A stretch of 64,000 bases of DNA, from assembly GCF_014837175.1 (NCBI RefSeq), contig NZ_JACYFR010000001.1:744001-808000 (forward strand). Direction: 5' to 3'. Within the stretch, counting starts at the first letter, position 1; each line of letters begins with the position of its first letter. This document shows, in pieces, positions 1 to 9,286 of the stretch. This stretch comes from Cellulomonas sp. JH27-2 (lineage in GTDB: Bacteria > Actinomycetota > Actinomycetes > Actinomycetales > Cellulomonadaceae). The notes beneath the pieces were generated by a model, which saw only the letters and a program-made list of their open reading frames with translations, was not told the origin of the DNA and searched no databases. A program made the translations under genes and the position numbers.

Positions 1-542
1 TCGGCCACACGTGCCTCCTCGACCCGCGCGGCCTGCTCCCGCTCCGCCGCCCGCGCGCGCTCCCGCCACAGCCGCACCGCCGCGGCCCGCGAGCGCCCGT
101 AGGCACCCCAGCCCAGCAGCGCCGCGTGCACCGCAACGTCGCACAGCAGCCACCACCCGTACGTCAGCCCTTGCTCGCGCCACCACCCTTGGACGGCGTG
201 GCCGACGACGCTCGCGAGCGCCACCAGCACCGACGTCCGCCACCGGAACCAGCGGGCCGCAACCAGGGTCCCGGCCGTCGCGGCGGGCGTCGCGGCCGGG
301 CTCACCGCCGCGAGCAGGCCGAGCAGGATCCCGGACAGCACGGGCCACGTGGGCAGCATGAGCAGGACGACGAGCGCGACGACGCCCGCCGCCACGTCGA
401 GCGCGAGCGGCACCGCGTCGGCGCCGTGAGCGGCCGGCGCCCATGCGGCGAGGCCGGTCAGGAGGGCGAGCGCCAGCCCCGCCGGCACCGCGACCGCGAG
501 CGGCGGTCGCGCCGGGGGGCACGGGACGAAGGACGAGGTCAT
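1..542 (-). CDS. Sensor histidine kinase, N-terminal part (cut by window edge)
   Basis: The minus strand from an ATG at 540-542 stays open to the window edge, giving 180 residues with no stop. Hydrophobic segments lie at about residues 15-34, 44-63, 66-96, 103-117 and 129-147. They are followed by a charged Arg/Glu/Ala-rich helix (150-180) of the kind that leads into the dimerisation domain of NarL/DesK-type sensor kinases. The kinase domain itself lies outside the window, so the call rests on membrane layout plus linker. It diverges from the DUF6069 gene. Stimulus and response regulator cannot be seen. Confidence 0.72.
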   Translation of the reverse strand, partial: MTSSFVPCPPARPPLAVAVPAGLALALLTGLAAWAPAAHGADAVPLALDVAAGVVALVVLLMLPTWPVLSGILLGLLAAVSPAATPAATAGTLVAARWFRWRTSVLVALASVVGHAVQGWWREQGLTYGWWLLCDVAVHAALLGWGAYGRSRAAAVRLWRERARAAEREQAARVEEARVA

Positions 543-798
543 GCCGACGACTCTAGGAACGCCCCGACGACGTCCGCGCCCTACCGAAGGAGGGGGTCGC
601 GGATCGCTCGTCGGACCCCACGCGCGCCGTCGTCGGGCGGGCCGTCCACCGGTCGGCTCCCCGACCTTCGTCGGGCCGCTCCCGGACGTCGGGCGTGACG
701 CGTGCAGACGATCGGCCGTCGAGGCCGAGAGCCGACCGGCGCTGCCATGGGACACGCCCCGCCGACCGACGACGGGCGACCACCGATCGGAGCCGACC

Positions 799-1254
799 AT
801 GTCCACCCACCCCACCAGGCCCACCGGACCCGCCACCAGCGGACGCAGTCCGCGGCCCGTCCCCGTGTGGGCGGTCGCTGCGACGGCCGCCGCAGCAGCG
901 CTCGCCGCGTGGTGCGTCGCCGTCCCCCTGGCTGGTGCCACGCTCGCGGTCCCGGGAGCCGGCGGGACCACGACGGTCGGTCCCGCGGTCGTCGCCCTGA
1001 CCGCCGTCGTGGCCGTGCTGCTCGCCTGGCCGGTTCGCGCCGGCCTCGCTCGGTCGCGGCGCGGTCCGCGCGTGCGGGTATGGCGTCTGACCTGCGCGGT
1101 CGTCCTCCTCGTGTCGCTCGCCGGTCCCTTGGGGGCGACGACGACCGCGAGCACGTGTGCCCTGGTCGCGATGCACGTCGCGGTCGGCGCCGTCGTCGTC
1201 GTCGGCCTGGATCCGCGTCGGGCGGCGGTGCGGCGGGTCGGGGGCGGGAGGTGA
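799..1254 (+). CDS. DUF6069-like small integral membrane protein
   Basis: This 151-residue protein has a Pro/Arg-rich cytoplasmic start and four hydrophobic segments at about 24-45, 60-77, 96-113 and 117-135. Length and layout fit the actinobacterial DUF6069 family, whose function is unknown. I chose ATG 799 because a CGGAG-like ribosome site lies about 8 bases upstream; reading in from further upstream would add an Arg/Pro-rich, non-membrane segment that looks like non-coding GC-rich sequence. The stop codon overlaps the -35 element proposed for the next gene. Confidence 0.6.
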   Translation: MSTHPTRPTGPATSGRSPRPVPVWAVAATAAAAALAAWCVAVPLAGATLAVPGAGGTTTVGPAVVALTAVVAVLLAWPVRAGLARSRRGPRVRVWRLTCAVVLLVSLAGPLGATTTASTCALVAMHVAVGAVVVVGLDPRRAAVRRVGGGR

Positions 1255-1279
1255 CGCGCTTCGACGTGGCGGCTATGCT
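1251..1279 (+). promoter_or_regulatory. Predicted promoter of the cellobiose phosphorylase operon
   Basis: A -35-like GTGACG (1251-1256) and a -10-like TATGCT (1274-1279) are separated by 17 bases. The predicted start near 1286 falls just before the palindromic operator at 1296-1309, an arrangement suited to repressor blockage. No start site has been measured here. Confidence 0.5.
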
Positions 1280-1295
1280 CCTGTCGTGGACACCG

Positions 1296-1309
1296 TGGGA
1301 GCGATCCCA
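1296..1309. promoter_or_regulatory. LacI-family CebR/CelR-type cellobiose operator
   Basis: TGGGAGCGATCCCA is an inverted repeat (TGGGA/TCCCA) that differs at one central base from TGGGAGCGCTCCCA, the established CebR/CelR operator of Streptomyces, Thermobifida and Cellulomonas cellulase genes. It sits just downstream of the predicted promoter and about 105 bases before the cellobiose phosphorylase start. This predicts repression relieved by cellobiose or related oligosaccharides. The regulator gene is not in this window. Confidence 0.78.
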
Positions 1310-1414
1310 CACCACTGATCTCCGCGCCCTCCTCGGCGCCCAGGGTCCGGCATCGCTGACGAACCCTGCCCGAGCGATCGCGCCATCCTGACAAGCACGC
1401 GAAGGGCAACACCG

Positions 1415-3865
1415 ATGCGCTACGGGTTCTTCGACGACGACGCACGTGAGTACGTCGTCACCACCCCGCACACGCCGTACCCGTGGATCAACTACCTGGG
1501 GTCCGAGCAGTTCTTCTCGCTGATCTCGCACCAGGCGGGCGGCTACTCGTTCTACCGCGACGCCAAGATGCGCCGCCTGACGCGGTACCGCTACAACAAC
1601 ATCCCGGCGGACGCGGGCGGGCGCTACCTGTACGTGCACGACGAGGGCGACGTCTGGACCCCGTCCTGGCTGCCGGTCAAGGCGGACCTCGACCACTTCG
1701 AGGCCCGCCACGGACTCGGTTACAGCCGCATCACCGGCTCGCGCGGCGGCCTCAAGGTCGACACCCTCTTCTTCGTCCCGCTCGGTGAGACCGCCGAGGT
1801 CCAGCGCGTGACCGTCACGAACGAGTCGGACGCCGCCAAGACGGTCACCCTCTTCTCGTTCGTCGAGTTCTGCCTGTGGAACGCCCAGGACGACCAGACG
1901 AACTACCAGCGCAACCTGTCGATCGGCGAGGTCGAGATCGAGCAGGAGGGCCCGCACGGGTCGGCCATCTACCACCGCACCGAGTACCGCGAGCGGCGCG
2001 ACCACTACGCGGTGTTCGGCGTGAACACGGCGGCCGACGGCTTCGACACCGACCGCGACACGTTCGTCGGCGCGTACAACGGGCTGGGCGAGGCCGCCGT
2101 GCCACGTGCCGGCGTCTCGGCGAACTCGGTCGCGTCGGGCTGGTACCCGATCGGCTCGCACTCGGTGAGGCTGACCCTGGAGCCGGGCGAGTCCCGCGAC
2201 CTGGTCTACACGCTCGGGTACATCGAGAACCCGGACGACGAGAAGTGGGCGGACGACGACCACCAGCTCGTCAACCGTCGTCGGGCGCACGAGCTGCTGG
2301 GCCGCTTCGCGACGGCCGAGCAGGCCGACGCGGCCTTCGACGCGCTGCGTCAGCACTGGACGGGCCTCCTGTCGACGTACTCGGTGAAGTCGGACGACGA
2401 GAAGCTCGACCGCATGGTCAACGTCTGGAACCAGTACCAGTGCATGGTCACGTTCAACATGTCGCGCTCGGCCTCGTTCTTCGAGACGGGCATCGGCCGA
2501 GGCATGGGCTTCCGCGACTCCAACCAGGACCTGCTGGGCTTCGTCCACCTGATCCCGGAGCGCGCCCGCGAGCGCATCATCGACATCGCCTCGACCCAGT
2601 TCCCCGACGGCTCGGCGTACCACCAGTACCAGCCGCTGACGAAGCGCGGGAACAACGACATCGGCTCCGGCTTCAACGACGACCCGCTGTGGCTGATCGC
2701 CGGCGTCGCGGCCTACATCAAGGAGACGGGCGACTACTCGATCCTCGACGAGCCCGTGCCGTTCGACAACGAGCCCGGCTCCGAGGTCCCGCTCTTCGAG
2801 CACCTGACGCGCTCGTTCGAGTTCACGGTGGAGAACCGCGGTCCCCACGGCCTGCCGCTCATCGGGCGCGCGGACTGGAACGACTGCCTCAACCTGAACT
2901 GCTTCTCCACCACGCCGGGCGAGTCGTTCCAGACGACGGAGAACCAGGCCGGCGGCGCTGCGGAGTCGGTGTTCATCGCCGCGCAGTTCGTCCTCTACGG
3001 CGAGCAGTACGCCGAGCTGGCCGCGCGTCGGGGGCTGAACGACGTCGCGGAGCGCGCGAAGGGCCTCGTCGGCGACATGCGCAAGGCCGTGCTGGTCGAC
3101 GGCTGGGACGGCAAGTGGTTCCTGCGCGCGTACGACTACTACGGCACGCCCGTCGGCACGGACGCGGACCCCGAGGGCAAGATCTGGATCGAGCCGCAGG
3201 GCTTCGCGACCATGGCCGGCATCGGCCTGGAGTCGGGCGAGGCCGAGGCCGCGCTGGACTCGGTGGGCGAGATGCTCGCCACCGACCACGGCATGGTGCT
3301 GCAGTACCCGGCGTACACCACGTACCAGGTGCAGCTCGGCGAGGTCTCCACGTACCCGCCCGGGTACAAGGAGAACGGCGGCATCTTCTGCCACAACAAC
3401 CCCTGGGTCATCATCGGCGAGACGGTGCTGGGCCGCGGTGACAAGGCGTTCGACTACTACAAGCGGATCACGCCCGCCTACCGCGAGGACATCTCCGAGG
3501 TGCACCGGCTCGAGCCGTACGTGTACGCGCAGATGATCGCGGGCAAGGAGGCCGTGCGGCACGGCGAGGCCAAGAACTCCTGGCTGACCGGCACGGCAGC
3601 GTGGAACTTCGTCGCCGTCTCCCAGCACCTGCTGGGCGTGCGGCCGGGCTTCGACGGCCTGGTCGTCGACCCGCAGATCGGTCCCGACGTCCCGTCGTTC
3701 ACGGTCACGCGCGTGGCCCGCGGCGCGACGTACGAGATCACCGTCACCAACTCGGGCGCGCGGGGGGCGCGCGGCTCGCTCGTCGTCGACGGGGAGCCGA
3801 TCGAGGGCAACGAGGTGCCCTACGCCCCCGCGGGCTCGACCGTCCGCGTCGAGGTGAGTCTCTGA
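1415..3865 (+). CDS. cbp: Cellobiose phosphorylase (GH94)
   Basis: This cytoplasmic enzyme, EC 2.4.1.20, splits cellobiose with phosphate into glucose and alpha-glucose 1-phosphate, saving an ATP compared with hydrolysis. The 816-residue length matches the roughly 820-residue Cellulomonas enzymes, and the sequence resembles them closely from end to end as I remember them (C. uda, C. gilvus). An N-terminal beta-sandwich is followed by an alpha/alpha barrel and a C-terminal sheet domain. The catalytic acid is predicted to be Asp487 in the motif [10 protein letters not shown] (family Asp490). There is no signal peptide. GAAGGG lies 8 bases before the ATG. The gene is preceded by a CebR-type operator and followed 2 bases later by an aldose epimerase, so the pair is probably one transcript. 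Confidence 0.96.
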   Translation: MRYGFFDDDAREYVVTTPHTPYPWINYLGSEQFFSLISHQAGGYSFYRDAKMRRLTRYRYNNIPADAGGRYLYVHDEGDVWTPSWLPVKADLDHFEARHGLGYSRITGSRGGLKVDTLFFVPLGETAEVQRVTVTNESDAAKTVTLFSFVEFCLWNAQDDQTNYQRNLSIGEVEIEQEGPHGSAIYHRTEYRERRDHYAVFGVNTAADGFDTDRDTFVGAYNGLGEAAVPRAGVSANSVASGWYPIGSHSVRLTLEPGESRDLVYTLGYIENPDDEKWADDDHQLVNRRRAHELLGRFATAEQADAAFDALRQHWTGLLSTYSVKSDDEKLDRMVNVWNQYQCMVTFNMSRSASFFETGIGRGMGFRDSNQDLLGFVHLIPERARERIIDIASTQFPDGSAYHQYQPLTKRGNNDIGSGFNDDPLWLIAGVAAYIKETGDYSILDEPVPFDNEPGSEVPLFEHLTRSFEFTVENRGPHGLPLIGRADWNDCLNLNCFSTTPGESFQTTENQAGGAAESVFIAAQFVLYGEQYAELAARRGLNDVAERAKGLVGDMRKAVLVDGWDGKWFLRAYDYYGTPVGTDADPEGKIWIEPQGFATMAGIGLESGEAEAALDSVGEMLATDHGMVLQYPAYTTYQVQLGEVSTYPPGYKENGGIFCHNNPWVIIGETVLGRGDKAFDYYKRITPAYREDISEVHRLEPYVYAQMIAGKEAVRHGEAKNSWLTGTAAWNFVAVSQHLLGVRPGFDGLVVDPQIGPDVPSFTVTRVARGATYEITVTNSGARGARGSLVVDGEPIEGNEVPYAPAGSTVRVEVSL

Positions 3866-3867
3866 CC

Positions 3868-4971
3868 GTGTCCACCGACGAGCTGCTGTCCCGGGAGGTC
3901 GCCGGGGCGGCATCCGTGCCCCACGGATGCCCGCCCTGCGACCAGCCGGACGTCGTGACCATCGGCAACGACCGCTGGTCCCTCGACGTCCTGCCCGGGA
4001 CGGGCGCGTCGCTGGGAGCAGGTCGCATCCGCACGCCCGACGGCGTGTGGCGCGACCTGCTCCGCCCCACGCCGCAGACCGCGACGGGAAACCCGGAGCG
4101 GTGCGCCAGCTTCCTGATGCTGCCGTGGTCCAACCGGATCGACCAGGGCCGGCTGACGTTCGGCGGCCAGACGTGGCAGCTGCAGCGCACCGGCGCCGAC
4201 GGCACCGCCATCCACGGGGCCACGCGGCACGCACAGTGGACGATCACGTCGCACGACCCGGACCAGGTGACCCTCGAGCTCGTCAGCTCCGAGCAGGTGG
4301 GCATCAACTTCCCCTGGCAGTTCCGGGCGGCCGTGACGTACCGGCTCGACGGGTCGGTGCTGCGCGTGACGACCGTCCTGCGCAACACGGACGTCGAGCC
4401 GTTCCCCGCCGGGTTCGGCCACCACCCGTACTTCCGTCGGGCCCTGCTGCCCGTCGGCAGCGCGGGCGACCCGCAGGCCCAGCCCATGCTGGAGATCCCC
4501 GCGGGCAGCGGCTACCCGCTGGCCCGCGGCATCGCGACCGGCTCGGCCGCGGCCATCCCGGCGCGTGCCGACTACCGCGTGGCGCGCCCGGTGGGCTCGG
4601 CGTTCGTCGACGACGTCCTGACGGGCTTCGTCGTCGAGGCATCCGGGAACGCGACCGAGGCGCGCGACGCGTCGGGCGCGGACACGGGGGCCCTGGCGAC
4701 ATTCGACGCGGAGGGCTGCACCGCCGCCCGCATCACGTACCCGGCGGTGGACCACCCGGACGTCGTCGTCGACCTGCGCACGGACGACGCCTACGGCCAC
4801 CTGGTCGTCTACGTCCCGCGACGCCGCGGCTACTTCGCGGTCGAGCCGGTGACGCACGTCAACGGCGGCCTGGCGCTGCAGCAGGCCGGTGTCGAGGGCA
4901 CCGGCGTCGTGATCCTGGAGCCCGGCCAGGAGCAGCGTGCCACCTTCACCATCTCGGTCACGACCTCCTGA
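3868..4971 (+). CDS. Aldose 1-epimerase (GalM-like mutarotase)
   Basis: This 367-residue galactose-mutarotase-fold protein is predicted to interconvert alpha and beta anomers of free hexoses. Visible family residues are Asn89-Arg90 (LPWSNRI), His116 (IHGATRH), the GHHPYF motif with His185/186 as catalytic-acid region, and a late Glu in AVEPVTH that would be the base. The start is GTG, two bases after the cellobiose phosphorylase stop, so translation is likely coupled. The glucose released next door would be a natural substrate. The roughly 30-residue N-terminal extension with Cys21 and Cys24 is unusual. The exact sugar specificity is inferred. Confidence 0.9.
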   Translation: MSTDELLSREVAGAASVPHGCPPCDQPDVVTIGNDRWSLDVLPGTGASLGAGRIRTPDGVWRDLLRPTPQTATGNPERCASFLMLPWSNRIDQGRLTFGGQTWQLQRTGADGTAIHGATRHAQWTITSHDPDQVTLELVSSEQVGINFPWQFRAAVTYRLDGSVLRVTTVLRNTDVEPFPAGFGHHPYFRRALLPVGSAGDPQAQPMLEIPAGSGYPLARGIATGSAAAIPARADYRVARPVGSAFVDDVLTGFVVEASGNATEARDASGADTGALATFDAEGCTAARITYPAVDHPDVVVDLRTDDAYGHLVVYVPRRRGYFAVEPVTHVNGGLALQQAGVEGTGVVILEPGQEQRATFTISVTTS

Positions 4972-4980
4972 CGCGTCCCG

Positions 4981-4997
4981 CCGCCCGGACCGGGCGG
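4981..4997 (+). terminator. Predicted terminator hairpin after the phosphorylase/epimerase pair
   Basis: A 7-base perfect stem (CCGCCCG/CGGGCGG) with a 3-base loop starts 9 bases after the epimerase stop and runs into a G-rich stretch. There is no T tract, as is common for actinobacterial terminators. Confidence 0.45.
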
Positions 4998-5064
4998 GGG
5001 GTGTGTGGGCGTTTCGTGCCACGATGAGGCGTTCACGTCACCGTCCTCAGGGGGAAGTCCCGTC

Positions 5065-5922
5065 ATGCGTGCTCGCCGTCCCATCGCCCTGGCCGCTGGC
5101 CTCGCCACCGCAACCGTCCTGGCCCTGACGGGCTGCAGCGACTCCGGTTCCGACTCCGCGTCCGAGCCGAGCAGCGCCACCTCGGCCTCGTCGGGCACCT
5201 CCACGGACACGGGCGCGGGTGCTGCCACGCCGGAGACCGAGGACACGTCCGGCGACGACCTCACCGCCGACACGTTCATCAAGACCGTCGCCGCCGCGCA
5301 GAGCGACGCCAAGGCCTACACGTTCACCATGAAGATGTCCGCGAACGGTTCCGAGGTCAGCGACGCGAAGGGCGCGGTCGTGAACACCGGAGGCAAGCCC
5401 GCGGTCGCGATGACGATGGACGTCGGCGGCCAGAATATCGACGCCCGGTACGTCGACGACGTCTGGTACATGAACCTGGGCGACGCGAGCGAGAACAAGT
5501 TCGTCAAGATCGACCCGAAGGCCGACGGCTCCGAGATGGCGCAGCAGTTCGAGCAGCTCAGCGCGCAGATGGACCCGAGCGAGAGCATCAAGGCGATCGA
5601 CGGCGCGGTCACGAGCGTCACGAAGAAGGGCGACCCCGTGACGCTCGATGGCGTCGAGGCCCAGCCGTACGAGGTCGTCGTCGACACGACGAAGATCACC
5701 GGGGCCATGGGCGACACGCTCAAGGCGGCGGGTGCCTCTGTGCCCGACGAGCTGACCTACACGTACTGGGTGGGCCCGGACAACCTCATGCGCAAGATGA
5801 CGTTCGACATGGCCGGCACGTCCACGGAGATGACGACGTCCGACTGGAACGGTGACGTGAAGGTCGAGGCGCCCGGCAAGGACGAGATCACCGACAAGTC
5901 GCCGTTCACCACCAGCAGCTGA
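5065..5922 (+). CDS. Secreted lipoprotein, LppX/LprG-like (LolA fold)
   Basis: The 285-residue product starts MRARRPIALAAGLATATVLALTGC, a type II signal peptide with lipobox LTGC, followed by a Ser/Thr/Gly-rich tether (about 25-60). The remaining 225 residues look like the LolA-like fold of actinobacterial lipoproteins that carry lipids or precursors across the cell wall: alternating strands, a DVWYMN stretch and the late TYWVGPDNL element typical of outer-leaflet LppX/LprG relatives. GGGGAAG lies 8 bases before ATG 5065. The cargo is unknown. It converges with the GNAT gene with no bases between the two stop codons. Confidence 0.8.
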   Translation: MRARRPIALAAGLATATVLALTGCSDSGSDSASEPSSATSASSGTSTDTGAGAATPETEDTSGDDLTADTFIKTVAAAQSDAKAYTFTMKMSANGSEVSDAKGAVVNTGGKPAVAMTMDVGGQNIDARYVDDVWYMNLGDASENKFVKIDPKADGSEMAQQFEQLSAQMDPSESIKAIDGAVTSVTKKGDPVTLDGVEAQPYEVVVDTTKITGAMGDTLKAAGASVPDELTYTYWVGPDNLMRKMTFDMAGTSTEMTTSDWNGDVKVEAPGKDEITDKSPFTTSS

Positions 5923-6528
5923 TCAGGTCAGGCCCAGCCCCAGCATCCGTCCCCACGGCGTCTCCTCGATCAGCCGGAAGCCCACGCGACCGTAGAAGGC
6001 GATCGCCCCGGGGTTGTTGCTGGACACCCCCAGGTGCAGCCCCGGCACGCCACGTTCGCGCAGCGCGGCGGCCAGGGTCTCGACGAGCCGTCGTCCGAGG
6101 CCCTGGCCCTGCGCCCGCGGGAGCAGGTCGATGTGCATGTGCGCCGGGAACTCGGCGAAGTACGGCTCGTCCGTCGGCCACGTCTCGTGGAAACGTGCGA
6201 TCAGAACATGGTCCTGGCTGCCGTCGCCCGGGTCGTCGACCGGCGGGTACTGGGTCCGCAGGACCGGCCACCAGTACTCCTCGCGCCAGCGCTCGAACTC
6301 CGCCGAATCCGCGGTGGCGACGATGTAGCCGACCACGCCCTGCTCGTCGGCGGCGACGAACGTCGACCCCGGGTCGGCCACCGGGTACGGGCCCGCGTAC
6401 AGGTGCGCCAGCAGGTCGGGGTTGCGGTACAGGTGCGACGAGTCGCCCCCCGCTTCACCGGTGAGCAGGCAGATGCGGTAGATCGCACCCAGGTCGGACG
6501 GGTGGTACGGGCGGATCGTCAGCGGCAC
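5923..6528 (-). CDS. GNAT-family N-acetyltransferase
   Basis: This 201-residue single-domain GNAT protein begins with the typical IRPYHPSDLGAIYRIC first strand and helix. It carries acetyl-CoA motif A around residues 134-149 (LPRAQGQGLGRRLVETL, fitting Q/RxxGxG/A) and motif B near the end (SSNNPGAIAFYGRVGF). A WREEYWWPVL insertion sits between strands. The start is GTG. The acceptor substrate cannot be deduced. It diverges from the tRNA-Gly gene. Confidence 0.88.
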   Translation of the reverse strand: MPLTIRPYHPSDLGAIYRICLLTGEAGGDSSHLYRNPDLLAHLYAGPYPVADPGSTFVAADEQGVVGYIVATADSAEFERWREEYWWPVLRTQYPPVDDPGDGSQDHVLIARFHETWPTDEPYFAEFPAHMHIDLLPRAQGQGLGRRLVETLAAALRERGVPGLHLGVSSNNPGAIAFYGRVGFRLIEETPWGRMLGLGLT

Positions 6529-6586
6529 CTTCGGACCTTCTCACACCGTCCGCGCCGACCGCGCGGACCGCGCCACGGACGGCGAG

Positions 6587-6615
6587 TTCACCACGACCGG
6601 GGCGCCGGGTATGCT
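6587..6615 (+). promoter_or_regulatory. Predicted promoter of tRNA-Gly
   Basis: TTCACC (6587-6592) and TATGCT (6610-6615) are separated by 17 bases, giving a predicted start near 6622, about 43 bases before the mature tRNA. Confidence 0.5.
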
Positions 6616-6664
6616 GTCCGGGCCGACGACGGCGGGGGCCTCGCAGCTCCGGCCGGTCGATCGT

Positions 6665-6735
6665 GCGGGTGTAGTTCAATGGTAGAACTTCAGCTTCCCA
6701 AGCTGATGGCGCGGGTTCGATTCCCGTCACCCGCT
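6665..6735 (+). tRNA. tRNA-Gly (anticodon CCC)
   Basis: The 71-base cloverleaf has a perfect 7-bp acceptor stem (GCGGGTG/CACCCGC), a 5-bp anticodon stem (TCAGC/GCTGA) around the loop TTCCCAA (anticodon CCC, reading GGG), and a GGTTCGATTCC T-arm. The discriminator base is T. CCA is not encoded. It decodes a Gly codon that is less used than GGC here. Confidence 0.97.
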
Positions 6736-6795
6736 CCCAGTCAGCACCAGTCCCCGTCACCGCCAGCGGTCACCACGGCCGTCCGCCCGAGCATG

Positions 6796-7590
6796 TCAGT
6801 CGCGCAGCTCGACGATGTCGGAGACGCCCATGGCGTCGATGAGGAAGCGCGTGCGCTCAGAGGCCCCCAGAAGCACCACGGGTGCGTGGGAGAACCGGTA
6901 CACCAGGGACAGGAAGCGCACGACGGTCGAGTCGATGAACGTGACCGCGCCCAGGTCGATCGCCACGGGCGCATCCTCCGGCCGCACGGCCTGAGCCATC
7001 TCCAACAGCTGCTCGGTGAGGCCGGCGTCGAGCTCTCCGACCAGCACGATCGTGCCGTCCTCGAGTCGCTGCGCCGAGCCCACCGGGCCGTGCATGCCGA
7101 GCGGGGTCTGCGTCGGCGTGCCGGCCGCGTCGAACGTCGCCCACACCGTCTTGCTGGCAGGCCCCGCGTACCAGCCGACGTCCAACGAGAGCTCGCGCGC
7201 CAGGTGCAGGCCGAGGCCGCCCTCACCGATGCGGCGCTCGCCCGCATACAGGGGCGCCGCTGCCTGGTCGTGATCGGTCACCTCGAGCAGGAACGAGGCC
7301 CCCTGCCGGTGCAGCCGCACGATCGTGGGCGGCAGGCCGTGCCGCAGGGCGTTGGTGGCCAGCTCCGAGGCGATCAGCACGATCTTGCTCGGGGTGTCGG
7401 CCTTCACGGCGTCCGACGCGAAACCCTGCGCGGCCAGGTGCTCGTTCAGGTGCGTGCGCAGGCCACCGAGCTGCTCGGGCGAGCCGAGCTCCCACTCCGC
7501 GAGCGGCGTGTAGCCGACCGGGGGTCGAGACATCGGGACCGGGTCGTTCTCCGGCGGTGGGGTGATCGGCACGCACAGCTCCAGACGCAT
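6796..7590 (-). CDS. Fused RsbW-like ATPase and STAS (anti-anti-sigma) protein
   Basis: The 264-residue protein joins two partner-switching modules. Residues about 35-155 form an RsbW-type HATPase domain: N-box ELATN (76-80), a G1-like Asp106 and glycine-rich GEGGLGL (122-128). Residues about 172-262 form a STAS domain with the helix-start motif FIDS; Ser221 matches the serine that anti-sigma kinases phosphorylate in SpoIIAA/RsbV proteins. Normally these are separate, antagonistic proteins. The start is uncertain: ATG 7590 is taken, GTG 7632 and ATG 7533 are also in frame, and none has a clear ribosome site. No sigma factor or phosphatase lies beside it. Confidence 0.8.
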   Translation of the reverse strand: MRLELCVPITPPPENDPVPMSRPPVGYTPLAEWELGSPEQLGGLRTHLNEHLAAQGFASDAVKADTPSKIVLIASELATNALRHGLPPTIVRLHRQGASFLLEVTDHDQAAAPLYAGERRIGEGGLGLHLARELSLDVGWYAGPASKTVWATFDAAGTPTQTPLGMHGPVGSAQRLEDGTIVLVGELDAGLTEQLLEMAQAVRPEDAPVAIDLGAVTFIDSTVVRFLSLVYRFSHAPVVLLGASERTRFLIDAMGVSDIVELRD

Positions 7591-7660
7591 GGGGGTCGGG
7601 TAGACGATAGGGCCGCCGACGCGGTCACGCACGCGACGACGACACTCAGGCCAGCGGCAC

Positions 7661-9190
7661 TCAGGCCAGGGTGAGGGTCAGGGTCACGTACGAGTGCGGG
7701 GGCAGGTCGACCTCGAGCCCGCGCTCGTGCTCGCGCACGCCGTCGTGCGCGGCGGGGGCCACCGCGGCCGGCTCGTCGGGCGTGTTGTGCGCGTTCAGCG
7801 CAGGAGCCGTCAGGACGCGGGCCGCGAAGCCCACGACGCGACGGCCACGCAGGTCGAGCACCAGCGTGCGGGCCCGGTCGGCGTCGAGGTTCGACAGCGA
7901 GACGAGAGCCTCGTCGTCGCGGACCGATGCCGACGCGGACACGAGCGGCAGCTCGCGACCGTCGACCTCGCGGGACCCCACATCGCGCAGGTGCACGTCG
8001 AGCGACGCCGCGTCGTGGTGGCCGCGGTTCATCTCGAACACGTGGAACGTGGGCGTGCGCACCAGCGCGCCGGAGTCGGGGTCGGTGAGCAGCACCGCCT
8101 GCAGGACGTTGACGGTCTGGGCGATGTTGGCCATCACGACGCGGCCGGCGTGCCGGTGGAACGCGTCGAAGTGGGTGGTCGCGACCAGCGCGTCGCGCAG
8201 GGTGTTCTGCTGGTACAGGAAGCCGGGGTTGGTGCCCGGCTCGACGTTCCACCACGTGCCCCACTCGTCGACGACGAGGCCGACCTTGCGGAGCGGGTCG
8301 TAGCGGTCCATGACCGTGCCGTGCCGCTGCAGCAGGTCCTCCATACGAGCAGCACGCGCGAGCGCCACGTACCACTCGTCGGCGCTGAACGAGGTGGCGT
8401 CGCCCTTGTCCGACCACGGGCCCGTCATCGTGTAGTAGTGCAGGGAGACGGCCTGGAACGGGCCCGCCGGCGCCTCGTCGGCCGCGAGGTCGTCGAACGA
8501 GCGCATGAGGGTCTCGGTCCACGCGTAGTCATCGGCGTTGGCGCCGGCCGCGATCCGGTAGACGCGGTTGTCGCCGTGGTCACGCGTGTACGTGGCGTAC
8601 TGGCGGGCGAGCGACGCGAACTGCTCCACGCGCAGGTTGCCGCCGCACCCCCACGCTTCGTTGCCCAGGCCCCAGAAGGGCACCTTCCACGGCTCGTCGC
8701 GACCGTTGGCCCGACGCTCGGCGGCCATCGGCGCGTCGTCGGCGCGCGTGAGGTACTCGATCCAGTCGCTCATCTCCCGCACGCTGCCCGAGCCGATGTT
8801 CGCGCTCACATAAGCGTCGGCGCCCAGGAGCTCGCACAGGTCCATGAACTCGTGCGTCCCGAATGCGTTGTCCTCGACGACGTCGCCCCAGTGCGAATTG
8901 ACCATCCGCGGTCGCTGCTCGCGCGGCCCGATGCCGTCGCGCCAGTGGTAGTCGTCGGCGAAGCACCCGCCCGGCCAGCGCAGGTTGGGGATCGCGAGCT
9001 CGCGCAGCGCGGCGACGACGTCGCTGCGCAGACCCCGCTCGTTCGGGACGTCCGAGTCCTCGCCCACCCAGAAGCCGCCGTAGATGCAGCGGCCCAGGTG
9101 CTCGGCGAAGTGGCCGTACACGTGGCGGGAGATGGTGGGGCCCGGCAGGTCCAGGTTGATCACGGCGGTCGTCGTCGGCACGTCAGTCAT
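7661..9190 (-). CDS. abfA: Alpha-L-arabinofuranosidase (GH51)
   Basis: This 509-residue intracellular GH51 enzyme would release L-arabinose from arabino-oligosaccharides taken up after xylan or arabinan breakdown. The (beta/alpha)8 barrel carries the acid/base Glu178 in GLGNEAWG and the nucleophile Glu309 in VVDEWGTWW, after the family element [15 protein letters not shown]. The C-terminal beta domain ends [13 protein letters not shown]. No signal peptide is seen, which fits cytoplasmic action. The ATG at 9190 gives the family length. I found no CebR-like operator upstream, so it is probably not regulated like the cellobiose genes. Confidence 0.95.
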   Translation of the reverse strand: MTDVPTTTAVINLDLPGPTISRHVYGHFAEHLGRCIYGGFWVGEDSDVPNERGLRSDVVAALRELAIPNLRWPGGCFADDYHWRDGIGPREQRPRMVNSHWGDVVEDNAFGTHEFMDLCELLGADAYVSANIGSGSVREMSDWIEYLTRADDAPMAAERRANGRDEPWKVPFWGLGNEAWGCGGNLRVEQFASLARQYATYTRDHGDNRVYRIAAGANADDYAWTETLMRSFDDLAADEAPAGPFQAVSLHYYTMTGPWSDKGDATSFSADEWYVALARAARMEDLLQRHGTVMDRYDPLRKVGLVVDEWGTWWNVEPGTNPGFLYQQNTLRDALVATTHFDAFHRHAGRVVMANIAQTVNVLQAVLLTDPDSGALVRTPTFHVFEMNRGHHDAASLDVHLRDVGSREVDGRELPLVSASASVRDDEALVSLSNLDADRARTLVLDLRGRRVVGFAARVLTAPALNAHNTPDEPAAVAPAAHDGVREHERGLEVDLPPHSYVTLTLTLA

Positions 9191-9286
9191 TCTGCCCCGT
9201 GCTCACCACGACCTGGACTCGGAGGGCACGACGTAGGCACGTTCCCTTATCGTGGCGGACGAATCGGACCACCTGCAGGGAGCACC

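Noticed and set aside
581-4234. 1217-codon open frame antisense to the cellobiose phosphorylase
   Set aside because: It is the mirror of a GC-rich real gene; its product is Arg/Val/Asp/His-rich low-complexity sequence with no domain, and the plus strand encodes a clear GH94 enzyme.
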